Shown here: piece after piece, positions 1 through 7,387 of the stretch
Numbering within the stretch: position 1 is the stretch's first letter
Layout: each line of letters starts with the position of its first letter
Assembly (NCBI GenBank): GCA_949283205.1
Contig: CASDSD010000027.1
Location: forward strand, 1-64,000
From: an uncultured Alistipes sp.
GTDB lineage: Bacteria; Bacteroidota; Bacteroidia; Bacteroidales; Rikenellaceae
Length of the DNA stretch: 64,000 bases
Reading direction: 5' to 3'
Notes under the pieces: model-generated
The model's input: only the letters and a program-made list of their open reading frames with translations
The model's database searches: none
What the model was told of the DNA's origin: nothing
Position numbers and translations under genes: made by a program

Positions 1-13
1 AAACAAAGATTCT

Positions 14-1375
14 ATGAACGTGTTTCTGATTGTAGTGGCGGTGGCGCTGGCCGTGGCATGTGCCGTGGTGGTGACGCTGCTCGCGGCGCAGCGGCACCGA
101 GCGGCGGAGGCGGCGCGTGAGAGCGGTGCGGCCCTGGCGGCTGCCGTGGCGCGTGCCGAGACTGCGGAGCGGGCGCGCGATGCGGAGCGGGAGGCGCGCG
201 AACGCGAGAGTGTGGAGCGTGCGAAGGCGGAGGCGGCCCTCGAGGCGGAGCGCCGCTCCGTGGCGGACAAGGTCCGTTCGCAGGAGCAGATGGAGAAGGC
301 GCTGCGGGAGCAGTTCCGGGCGCTGGCCGGGGATGTGCTTGGGGAGCAGAGCCGCCGCTTCAAGGCGGAGAACCTCGAGTCGATGGATGTGATCCTCAAG
401 CCCTTCAAGGACAACATACGCGAGTTCCGCGAGCGGGTGGAGAAGATCCACTCGCAGCAGACCGAGCAGAGCGGCGCACTGAAGAACGAACTCGAGCGAC
501 TGATGGAGCTGAACCGCCAGGTGACGGCCGAGACCACCAACCTTACCAATGCGCTGAAGGGCAACTCGAAGGTGCAGGGCGACTGGGGCGAGATGATTCT
601 TGCGCAGCTGCTCGAGAACTCGGGCCTGCGCGAGGGCGACAACTACGAGCTGCAGTACAATGTCAAGGACGAGGCGAGCGGCCGCAACCTGCGCCCCGAC
701 GTGATCCTCCATCTGCCCGGCGGCAAGAACATAGTCATCGACTCGAAGGTGTCGCTCACGGCCTTCGAGCGTTATGTCAATGCCGAGGACGATGCCGCGC
801 GCGATGCCGCCCTGAAGCGCCATATCGAGTCGGTGCGGCACCATGTCGACGAGCTGGCGGCGAAGAACTACCAGCAGTATTTCGCCGATTCGCCCGACTT
901 CGTCATCATGTTCATGCCGACCGAGCCGTCGTTCCTGACGGCGCTGCGCGGGGACGACTCCCTGTGGAACTATGCATACGGGCGCAAGGTGATAATATCG
1001 TCGCCGACGAATCTTTTTGCGGTGCTGAAGCTGGTCGTGGACCTGTGGAAGCGCGATGCACAGGACCGCAACACGGCCAAGATAGTCAAGACGGCAACCG
1101 ATCTCTACAACCAGCTGTGCATGTTCGTGGACGACTTCGAGAAGGTGGGCAAGTCGATCGAGAAGGTGTCGGCAGACTATTCGCAGGCCTATAAACGCAT
1201 GTGCCACGGCAACAACAACGTCATACGTCTCGGCGAGCGCATGCGCGGCATGGGTTTGCGCCCGAAGAAACGTATCTCGGACAAGGCTCTCGACGAGGCG
1301 GCGCTCCCCACGGCCGACGAGGAGGAGATGCCGCTGATCGACGGTGGCGGAGAGGAGGACAATGCAAATGAATAG
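14..1375 (+). CDS. rmuC: RmuC family DNA recombination protein
   Basis: A 453-residue protein with one N-terminal membrane segment (about residues 3-25), a long Ala/Glu/Arg-rich coiled coil (about 28-180) and a conserved C-terminal RmuC domain (about 190-400). Landmarks in that domain are GDWGEMILAQLLE, RPDVILHLPGGKNIVIDSKVSL and the FMPTEPSF stretch. RmuC proteins limit inversions at short inverted repeats, and the domain resembles a PD-(D/E)XK nuclease fold. The topology suggests a membrane-anchored cytoplasmic protein. The ATG at 14 lies just inside the window, so the promoter is not visible. Its stop overlaps the start of the next gene by 8 nt (ATGAATAG), so the two are probably translationally coupled. 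The family call is secure; the physiological role in this phylum is inferred. Confidence 0.93.
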   Translation: MNVFLIVVAVALAVACAVVVTLLAAQRHRAAEAARESGAALAAAVARAETAERARDAEREARERESVERAKAEAALEAERRSVADKVRSQEQMEKALREQFRALAGDVLGEQSRRFKAENLESMDVILKPFKDNIREFRERVEKIHSQQTEQSGALKNELERLMELNRQVTAETTNLTNALKGNSKVQGDWGEMILAQLLENSGLREGDNYELQYNVKDEASGRNLRPDVILHLPGGKNIVIDSKVSLTAFERYVNAEDDAARDAALKRHIESVRHHVDELAAKNYQQYFADSPDFVIMFMPTEPSFLTALRGDDSLWNYAYGRKVIISSPTNLFAVLKLVVDLWKRDAQDRNTAKIVKTATDLYNQLCMFVDDFEKVGKSIEKVSADYSQAYKRMCHGNNNVIRLGERMRGMGLRPKKRISDKALDEAALPTADEEEMPLIDGGGEEDNANE

Positions 1376-1712
1376 GGTGTTTTGGGAGCGGCTCGACGCG
1401 CTTCTGGCGCAGTCGCGGATCGTCATAGACCGCCCGCGCGGGTCTCACCACCCGCGCTTCCCGCAGATCGTCTACGAGATCGACTATGGCTATCTCGACG
1501 GCACGACCTCGGCCGACGGCGAGGGAGTCGACGTATGGATAGGCAGCGACGCCGGGCGCAGGCTCGATGCGGTGATATGCACCGTCGACATGGACAAGCG
1601 CGATGCCGAGATGAAACTCATGGTAGGTTGTACCGAGGCGGAGAAGGCCTATATCGAGCGCTTCTACAACGGGTGGCCCGACATGGGGGCCATGATCATA
1701 AGACGACAATAA
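1368..1712 (+). CDS. Short inorganic pyrophosphatase-like protein
   Basis: A 114-residue protein resembling the central part of family I inorganic pyrophosphatases. YEIDYGYLDGTTSADGEGVDVWI corresponds to the family's YPxNYGxIPxTxxxDGDPxDV signature, with the Asp of DGEGVDV retained. Classical bacterial family I enzymes are about 175 residues, so this belongs to the short pyrophosphatase-like type and lacks the usual C-terminal part. It may hydrolyse pyrophosphate or a related phosphoanhydride, but activity cannot be read from the sequence. I chose the ATG at 1368, which overlaps the rmuC stop; an in-frame ATG at 1362 is equally possible. It is followed at once by a low-GC gene of different composition. 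Confidence 0.7.
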   Translation: MNRVFWERLDALLAQSRIVIDRPRGSHHPRFPQIVYEIDYGYLDGTTSADGEGVDVWIGSDAGRRLDAVICTVDMDKRDAEMKLMVGCTEAEKAYIERFYNGWPDMGAMIIRRQ

Positions 1713-1731
1713 ATAAACTGATATAATTATA

Positions 1732-2727
1732 ATGGAATGTATAGTAATGAAGGATGATATCTTTCGTCAGAAGGAATATCATTATGAAAAAGATTTTGAG
1801 CAGGCGGTTATCGATAACTACAAGTATATATTTGGAGAGGATACCGTTTATATCGACATAAAGAAGAGGATAGGAGAGAACATTGTTACTATACCCGGTG
1901 GATATTTGTTGGATTTCTCGTTTGCCGCCAGTCCAAGGCTATATATTATCGAAAATGAATTAAGTATCCATGATGCTTATAAACATATCGGTTCGCAGTT
2001 GTTGAAATTTGCCGTTTCATATAAAGCAAGTGGGCGGGAAATAAAGAAATATATTTTGGACTATATATCAAGAACCGAAAATAAAGAGGCGTTTATAGAG
2101 TCTAAATTGTCGGTTGCGGGTTATAGAAATATAGATGCGTTGTTGGAATCTTTGATATTCGAAAAACCTGTATCAGCTATCGTTGTAATTGATAACAGTT
2201 CTTCCGAACTGGAAAATGTTCTTGGAAACCTTACTATGAAGACGGATATAATTGAGTTTAAGACATTCCAGAACAGATCGGGGGAGCTGATGCATAAGTT
2301 TGTTCCGTTTAATGATGAGATCAAGGAGTATAGGCTCTTGAATATGGAGAGGAAAGGAGAATCAAATGTTGATATAGATGATATAGATACTATTGTAGTA
2401 CCAGCTCAAGAGGATGGGTTTCAGCATGCTTTTATCGAAAGTAATGCTTGGTGGCAGATAAGAATCTCTTCTTCAATGTTGGAAAAGATAAAATATATTG
2501 CTGCGTACAGGACAGCTCCTGTTTCTGCAATTACTCACGTGGCGGAGGTGCAAAGGATCGAGAAATATAAGGATACGAATAAATATATATTAATCTTCAA
2601 GGCACCGGCAAGAGAGATACATCATATAAAGTTAGATGTGGGTGGCAGAGGGAAAGCCCCTCAATCTGCGAGATATACAAATTATAAGAAATTAATGTCG
2701 GCTCAGAATCTGTCGGATGTGTTCTAG
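1732..2727 (+). CDS. Low-GC protein, possible PD-(D/E)XK nuclease fold
   Basis: A 331-residue protein I cannot name. A segment near residues 60-95 has an Asp (LLDFSF) followed by RLYIIENEL and then a helix (HDAYKHIGSQLLKF). This is reminiscent of the D...(E/D)xK core of restriction-type nucleases, with ExE in place of ExK. The middle carries VSAIVVIDNSSSELENVLGNL and the C-terminus is basic. Base composition is strikingly different from the neighbours: a sampled 60-base line at 1801 has 22 G+C, and codons such as ATA, AAA and TTA dominate. This suggests horizontal acquisition of a single gene, perhaps defence-related. Starts at 1732 and 1747 are both ATG; 1747 gives MKDDIF. No partner methylase or integrase adjoins it. 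Confidence 0.55.
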   Translation: MECIVMKDDIFRQKEYHYEKDFEQAVIDNYKYIFGEDTVYIDIKKRIGENIVTIPGGYLLDFSFAASPRLYIIENELSIHDAYKHIGSQLLKFAVSYKASGREIKKYILDYISRTENKEAFIESKLSVAGYRNIDALLESLIFEKPVSAIVVIDNSSSELENVLGNLTMKTDIIEFKTFQNRSGELMHKFVPFNDEIKEYRLLNMERKGESNVDIDDIDTIVVPAQEDGFQHAFIESNAWWQIRISSSMLEKIKYIAAYRTAPVSAITHVAEVQRIEKYKDTNKYILIFKAPAREIHHIKLDVGGRGKAPQSARYTNYKKLMSAQNLSDVF

Positions 2728-2812
2728 GGCTGATGGCTGTGAAAAATAATTGGCGGCAGGTGTCTCCTGCCGCCGATTATTTTCGGGATAGAGTTTCATG
2801 CCATTGCTGTGC

Positions 2813-3346
2813 TCAGAGTATCTTCTGCATCAGGATGGCGTCGCGCCAGCCGTCGGGCGTGAGTACCCAGTCGCGGCGGCGGCCGCACGCCTCATATCCC
2901 GCCGCGGCGAAGAGCCGCAGGCTGGCCGTGTTGTCGGCACCGACCTCGCACCACAGCTGGTGCAGGTGGAGCGTCTCGCGGCAGTAGCGTTCGAGGGTGC
3001 GCAGGGCGTCCAGCCCGTAGCCGCGGTGCCGCAGCTCCGGCGCGATGACTATGCCCACGCCGGCGCGCAGGTTCTGCGGGTCGAACTCGAAGAGGTCCAC
3101 GGCGCCTACAGTTTGCGGCCGGGTATCGTCCGCGTTGTCCGTTGCCTCGACCACGAGCCGCTGCTGGCGCGTGGCGTAGATGTCGAAACGCTGTTCGTCT
3201 ATCAGCCGCATAAGCGTATGGCGGGAAAACGGGGCCGTAGTCCCGCTTACCCGCCATAGCAGTGTGTCGTTCTCCCAACGGTACATCTCGTCGAGGTCCT
3301 CGGGCTCGAGCGCCCGCAGTCGGCATATCCTCCCCTCGATGTTCAT
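2813..3346 (-). CDS. GNAT family N-acetyltransferase (SpeG/RimJ-like)
   Basis: A 177-residue GNAT domain protein. It begins CRLRALEPEDLDEMYRWEND, typical of the RimJ/SpeG-like branch, and contains the acetyl-CoA binding segment GVGIVIAPELRHRGYGLDALRTLERYC (about residues 95-121), with R-x-x-G-x-G spelled RHRGYG. A conserved N-x-A-S-L-R-L-F helix (about 138-145) follows. The family transfers acetyl groups from acetyl-CoA to amines such as spermidine or protein N-termini; the substrate here is unknown. It begins 10 nt downstream of the ROK gene on the same strand, so the two are almost certainly co-transcribed from the ROK promoter. Confidence 0.88.
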   Translation of the reverse strand: MNIEGRICRLRALEPEDLDEMYRWENDTLLWRVSGTTAPFSRHTLMRLIDEQRFDIYATRQQRLVVEATDNADDTRPQTVGAVDLFEFDPQNLRAGVGIVIAPELRHRGYGLDALRTLERYCRETLHLHQLWCEVGADNTASLRLFAAAGYEACGRRRDWVLTPDGWRDAILMQKIL

Positions 3347-3356
3347 CCCGCCGCGA

Positions 3357-4586
3357 TTACAGCCCTATGATCTTGTTGTGTATGAGCATCGCCACGCCCC
3401 ACGCGTTGGCGTTCTCCGACATCTTCGACTGCCGGAACTTCGTGTCGCGGTATACGAGGTTGAGCGAATACTTGTTCGTCGACGACTTGAGCGGCAGCAT
3501 GATGAAGTCGCCCGCCGCCGCGAGGTTGCCGCCCACGATCACCGTCTCGGGGTTGAAGGTGTTGATGAGGAACGCAACGGCCTTGCCCAGCTTCTCGCCA
3601 ACCTCCTCGATAAGCTCTATGGAGAGGTTGTCGTCGTTCTTGGCCGCCGCGATGATGTCGTTTATGTGTATCTGCTCGCCGCGGTCGTACTTCTCCCGCA
3701 GGATGGTATTCACGCCGCTCTTGATGAGTTCGATGATCTTCTCCTCGATGGCGATACCCGACACCTCGGTCTCGAGGCACCCCTTCTTGCCGCAGGCGCA
3801 GATCTTCTCGTTGTCGAAGAAGGGTATGTGTCCGAACTCTCCCGCGAAGCCGTTCTTGCCGTAGTAGAGCTTGCCGTCGATGACGATGCCGATGGCCACG
3901 CCGCGTCCCAGATGGAGGTATATCACGTCGCTCTCCTCCTTCGAGCGGCTGCAGTTGTACTCGGCATAGCAGCGGGCGCGCGTGTCGTTCTCGAGCAGCA
4001 CGCGCATGTTGATACGCTTCTGTATGATGTCGCGCAGCGACTCCTCGTTCGATGTGAAGTACATGTAGCTGCGGCCCGTTTCGGGGTTGACGCGGCCCAC
4101 GATCGAGACGCCCAGACCGAGGATCTTCGAACGCTCGATGCCGCACGTGTCGATGAAGTGTTCGATGTTGGAGCAGATCTTTTCGAGGCACTGCGGGCGG
4201 TTCTGCAGTTCGAACGAGTTGTCCGTAACCTCCTTTATAAGGTTGTTCTGCAGGTCGGTGATGACGAAGGTCATGTTGTCGCGCGCCACGTTCACGCCGG
4301 CGAAGTATATGGCCGAGTTGGCCAGGCCGAAGACATTGGGACGGCGTCCGCCCGGAGTCTCGACCTTGCCCAGGTCGTTCACTATGTTCTCCTCGATGAG
4401 CTCCTGTACGAGCTTGGTGATGGTGGGCACGCTTATGTGCAGTTCTTTGGTGAGTTCCGAGAGCGTACACTCGCCGTTGACGGCCATGTAAGCGATTATG
4501 TTTCGCTTTATAATATTGTTTTTGTGAGTGATACCTTTAAGGTTCTCGTTAGCGGTAATGTTAAAGAATTCGGTTAAAGATGCCAT
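3357..4586 (-). CDS. ROK family transcriptional regulator (NagC/XylR type)
   Basis: A 409-residue protein with an N-terminal winged helix-turn-helix (about residues 20-75, LSELTKELHISVPTITKLVQELIEE) and a C-terminal ROK sugar-kinase-like domain. ROK hallmarks are the ENDTRA segment (199-204), GFAGEFGH (246-253) and the zinc-binding CACGKKGCLE (Cys263, Cys265, Cys270). Such proteins repress sugar uptake or catabolism genes and respond to a sugar or sugar phosphate. The Asp and Glu of the kinase-like pocket are kept, so ligand binding is plausible; the ligand is unknown. A consensus promoter lies 29 bases upstream. The only linked gene is the acetyltransferase downstream, so its regulon is probably elsewhere. 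Confidence 0.92.
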   Translation of the reverse strand: MASLTEFFNITANENLKGITHKNNIIKRNIIAYMAVNGECTLSELTKELHISVPTITKLVQELIEENIVNDLGKVETPGGRRPNVFGLANSAIYFAGVNVARDNMTFVITDLQNNLIKEVTDNSFELQNRPQCLEKICSNIEHFIDTCGIERSKILGLGVSIVGRVNPETGRSYMYFTSNEESLRDIIQKRINMRVLLENDTRARCYAEYNCSRSKEESDVIYLHLGRGVAIGIVIDGKLYYGKNGFAGEFGHIPFFDNEKICACGKKGCLETEVSGIAIEEKIIELIKSGVNTILREKYDRGEQIHINDIIAAAKNDDNLSIELIEEVGEKLGKAVAFLINTFNPETVIVGGNLAAAGDFIMLPLKSSTNKYSLNLVYRDTKFRQSKMSENANAWGVAMLIHNKIIGL

Positions 4587-4614
4587 TTCGGGAATAATGA
4601 TCTGTTATTGATCG

Positions 4615-4645
4615 CAAATATAATTACTTTTACCTGAAATACCAA
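4615..4645 (-). promoter_or_regulatory. Promoter of the ROK-GNAT operon
   Basis: On the minus strand a TTG box (4643-4645) is followed after 20 nt by TATATTTG (4615-4622). This is the Bacteroidetes primary sigma factor pattern TTG-N19-21-TAnnTTTG. Confidence 0.8.
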
Positions 4646-4682
4646 CTCTTTCTTAATTATTTTAACAAATAGACCACAAAAA

Positions 4683-4705
4683 AGCCGTTTCATGTCGAAA
4701 CGGCT
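4683..4705 (-). terminator. fabD rho-independent terminator
   Basis: A perfect 9-bp stem (AGCCGTTTC/GAAACGGCT) with a 5-nt loop, followed on the minus strand by six T residues. It lies about 40 nt past the fabD stop and insulates fabD from the ROK promoter. Confidence 0.9.
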
Positions 4706-4745
4706 CACTCTCTTAATATTATATATTATTTATTGTATCAAATCC

Positions 4746-5627
4746 CTACATTGCGGCCTTCGATTCCACCGATGCCTCGGGGTTGACCTTCTTGATAAGG
4801 CCCTGAAGCACGTTGCCCGGGCCGAGCTCCGTGAACTCCGTCACGCCGTCGGCGAGCATGTTCTTGACGATCTGTGTCCAGCGTACTGGGGCCGTCAGCT
4901 GGGCGATGAGGTTGGCCTTGATCTTCTCGGGATCGGTCTGGGGCTGTGCGTCGACGTTCTGGTAGACGGGACACGAGGGGGTGTTGAACTTAACCTCCGA
5001 TATGGCCTGCTCCAGCTCGGCGCGGGCGGCCTCCATCAGGGGCGAGTGGAATGCCCCGCCGACGGGCAGGCGCAGGGCGCGGCGCGCTCCGGCCTCCTTG
5101 AGGCGTGCGCAAGCCTCGTCCACGGGAGCCTCGGCACCCGAGATGACGAGCTGGCCCGGGCAGTTGTAGTTGGCGGCGACGACAACGCCCTCGATCTCCT
5201 CGCAGGCCTTCTCCACGACGGCATCGTCGAGACCCAGTATGGCTGCCATGGCGCCCGGCTGGCTCTCGCAGCACTTCTGCATGGCCTGGGCACGCTTCGA
5301 CACCAGACGCAAGCCGTCCTCAAACGAGAGGGCGCCCGCAACGGTCAGCGCCGAGAACTCGCCCAGCGAGTGTCCTGCTACGGCATCGGGATTGACCCCC
5401 AGCACCTTGGCCAGCACCACCGAGTGGAGGAACACGGCAGGCTGCGTCACCTTTGTCTGCTTGAGTTCGTCGGCCGTGCCGTTGAACATGATGTCGGTGA
5501 TGCGGAAACCGAGAATTTCGTTGGCCTTCTCGAAGAGTTCCTTTGCCGATGAATTGTTGTCGTAGAGGTCCTTGCCCATACCTGAGAACTGGGCTCCCTG
5601 ACCCGGGAAGACATAAGCGTGTTTCAT
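4746..5627 (-). CDS. fabD: Malonyl-CoA:ACP transacylase
   Basis: A 293-residue FabD. It loads malonyl groups from CoA onto acyl carrier protein for fatty acid synthesis in the cytoplasm. Visible catalytic features are the GQGAQ oxyanion motif (residues 9-13), the nucleophile Ser87 in GHSLGE and the catalytic His194 in GAFHSPLM. Length fits the family (about 290-310). It has its own upstream promoter and a strong terminator, so it is a single-gene transcript here. Its partner acpP is in the window near 17.2 kb, but fabF, fabH and fabG are not. Confidence 0.97.
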   Translation of the reverse strand: MKHAYVFPGQGAQFSGMGKDLYDNNSSAKELFEKANEILGFRITDIMFNGTADELKQTKVTQPAVFLHSVVLAKVLGVNPDAVAGHSLGEFSALTVAGALSFEDGLRLVSKRAQAMQKCCESQPGAMAAILGLDDAVVEKACEEIEGVVVAANYNCPGQLVISGAEAPVDEACARLKEAGARRALRLPVGGAFHSPLMEAARAELEQAISEVKFNTPSCPVYQNVDAQPQTDPEKIKANLIAQLTAPVRWTQIVKNMLADGVTEFTELGPGNVLQGLIKKVNPEASVESKAAM

Positions 5628-5696
5628 GACGTGATATTTTTGATGTTACCTATTTCGATTTGCGGCTCCTGTGCGGAGGTCTGTTGAAATCCAGCG

Positions 5697-5727
5697 CAAA
5701 GGTATAACCTATATTGCAATTTTGCAA
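5697..5727 (-). promoter_or_regulatory. fabD promoter
   Basis: Minus-strand TTG (5725-5727), 20-nt spacer, TACCTTTG (5697-5704). It leaves a leader of about 60 nt before the fabD ATG at 5627. Confidence 0.8.
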
Positions 5728-5776
5728 CCGTCGGGGTTGTGCTTTTCCTCTGCGGCGGCATCATGTGTGGGCAGGA

Positions 5777-5808
5777 TTTGCATATTTCTAAAATATATAT
5801 TACTTTTA
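5777..5808 (+). promoter_or_regulatory. Near-consensus promoter facing the esterase gene
   Basis: TTTG (5777-5780), 20-nt AT-rich spacer, then TACTTTTA (5801-5808). Only the last base departs from TAnnTTTG. It diverges from the fabD promoter and would give the esterase mRNA a leader of roughly 310 nt that crosses the G-rich repeat region. Confidence 0.5.
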
Positions 5809-5864
5809 GAAGACCCAAATGGCATTGCATCGGGCCGCAGCGCCGGAGAAGGGCGCCGGGCCCC

Positions 5865-5992
5865 GGGTGCGTGGAGCCGCTGGAGGCGGGCCGGGGTGCG
5901 TGGAGTTGAGGTCTGGGCCGTAGAGCGTGGAGCAGAGGATGGAAGAGGGAGCCAAAGTGTGGAGTTGCCCGGGTGCGTGGAGCTGAGTGGAG
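5865..5992 (+). repeat. Degenerate GTGCGTGGAG repeats in a G-rich leader
   Basis: The 496-bp spacer between fabD and the esterase holds no convincing gene. Part of it is a strand-biased, purine-rich stretch with repeated cores: GGGTGCGTGGAG at 5865, 5894 and 5971, plus shorter variants (GAGCGTGGAG at 5923, AAGTGTGGAG at 5955, GAGTGGAG at 5985). Spacing is irregular (18-32 nt), so it is not a clean tandem array. The rest (5993-6123) is G-rich without visible signals. Confidence 0.6.
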
Positions 5993-6123
5993 AGGTCGGG
6001 TCCGGAGTCCGGAACGGCGAGCAGGCATAAGGGACCGGTGTGCGGGGTTGTCGTACGGGGTCCGATATGTGATGAGCGGGGAAGAGCGTGCAGACTAATG
6101 TGCAAATTCAAATAATGCAGCCT

Positions 6124-7272
6124 ATGAAAAGATTATTTTTAGCCATTGCGGCCATCCTGTGTGTGGCCGGTGCATCGGCGCAGCAGGCTTTGTGGAGCGC
6201 CTCGAAGATCGTATCACCGCAGATCAACGACGACAAGAGCGTCACGTTCCGTCTTATGGCACCCGAGGCCGAGTCGGTAATGGTTGTGTGCGACTACAAC
6301 GCCGCCGACGGCAGCCCCATAGCTCCGGGCAAGATGGTGCGGGGCGAGAACGGCGTGTGGGAGTTCACCACGCCGCCCCTCATGTCGGAGCTCTACAGCT
6401 ACAACTTCATTGTCGACGGGGTCAAGATGTGCGATCCGGCAAATGTCTTTATCAACCGCGACGTGGCATCCGTGGCCAATATCTTCATTATCGACGGCGA
6501 CCGCGGCGACCTCTACCGTGTGAACGATGTGCCCCACGGCAGCGTGAAGCGCTGCTGGTACGAGAGCCCGACGCTGGGCAAGAGCCGCCGCATGACGATA
6601 TATACCCCCGCAGGTTACGAGCAGGGCAAGGAGAAGTACCCCGTACTCTACCTGCTGCACGGCGCCGGCGGCGACGAGGAGGCGTGGATGACGCTCGGCC
6701 GCACTTCGCAGATACTCGACAACCTTATCGCGCAGGGCAAGTGCCGTCCCATGATCGTTGTCATGACCAACGGCAACCCGTGGCAGCAGGCGGCGCCCGG
6801 TGAGGCGGCCGATGCCATGAGGCAGCCCGGAATGAAATATGATCCCTCGCAGTCGTCGTTCGAGGAGTCGTTCGGCGACGTGATCGCTTATGTGGAGGAT
6901 AACTACCGTGTCATCCGCAAGAAGGAGGCGCGTGCCGTAGCCGGTCTCTCGATGGGCGGCGGCCACTCGTTCAACATCTCGCGCATGTATCCCGACATGT
7001 TCGACTATGTCGGTCTCTTCTCGGCGGCGGTGCGCGGCGTCGAGGATCCGGAGGTTGCCGAGAGTCTGGCCAGGCAGCGTGACAACGGCCTGAAGCTCTA
7101 CTGGATCGCATGCGGAAATACCGACTTCCTCTATCAGGCCAACAAGGACTACATGAAGTACCTCGATTCGATCTCGTTCCCCTACACCTTCCGCGAGAGC
7201 GACGGCGGACATATCTGGCGCAACTGGCGCATCTATCTGTCGGAGTTCGCGCCGATGCTCTTCCAGGAGTAG
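6124..7272 (+). CDS. Secreted CE1-type esterase with N-terminal beta-sandwich domain
   Basis: A 382-residue protein with a signal peptide (residues 1-20, ending ASAQ), a CBM48/E-set-like domain (about 30-125, VTFRLMAPEAESVMVVCDY) and an esterase D/feruloyl-esterase-like alpha/beta hydrolase. The nucleophile is Ser276 in GLSMGGG and the likely catalytic His is His363 in GGHIW; YPVLYLLHGAGGDEEAW marks the oxyanion region. Relatives cleave ferulate or acetate esters from plant xylans, or act on other sugar esters. The substrate here is inferred only. I chose the ATG at 6124 because it starts directly at the signal peptide. It faces a convergent GH2 gene across a shared terminator. Confidence 0.88.
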   Translation: MKRLFLAIAAILCVAGASAQQALWSASKIVSPQINDDKSVTFRLMAPEAESVMVVCDYNAADGSPIAPGKMVRGENGVWEFTTPPLMSELYSYNFIVDGVKMCDPANVFINRDVASVANIFIIDGDRGDLYRVNDVPHGSVKRCWYESPTLGKSRRMTIYTPAGYEQGKEKYPVLYLLHGAGGDEEAWMTLGRTSQILDNLIAQGKCRPMIVVMTNGNPWQQAAPGEAADAMRQPGMKYDPSQSSFEESFGDVIAYVEDNYRVIRKKEARAVAGLSMGGGHSFNISRMYPDMFDYVGLFSAAVRGVEDPEVAESLARQRDNGLKLYWIACGNTDFLYQANKDYMKYLDSISFPYTFRESDGGHIWRNWRIYLSEFAPMLFQE

Positions 7273-7330
7273 CGCGGCGGCAGGCCGGCGGGAATCCGCC
7301 TGATGCCTGAAAAGTTGTTGATATGAAAAT

Positions 7331-7362
7331 ACGGCCGGCAACCTCGAGTGGTTGCCGGCCGT
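7331..7362. terminator. Shared terminator of esterase and GH2 genes
   Basis: A perfect 12-bp stem (ACGGCCGGCAAC/GTTGCCGGCCGT) with an 8-nt loop lies between two convergent genes. The flanks are moderately T/A-rich on both sides, so it can serve both strands. Confidence 0.8.
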
Positions 7363-7387
7363 ACTGTTTATGGATTTGCCTCTAAAC

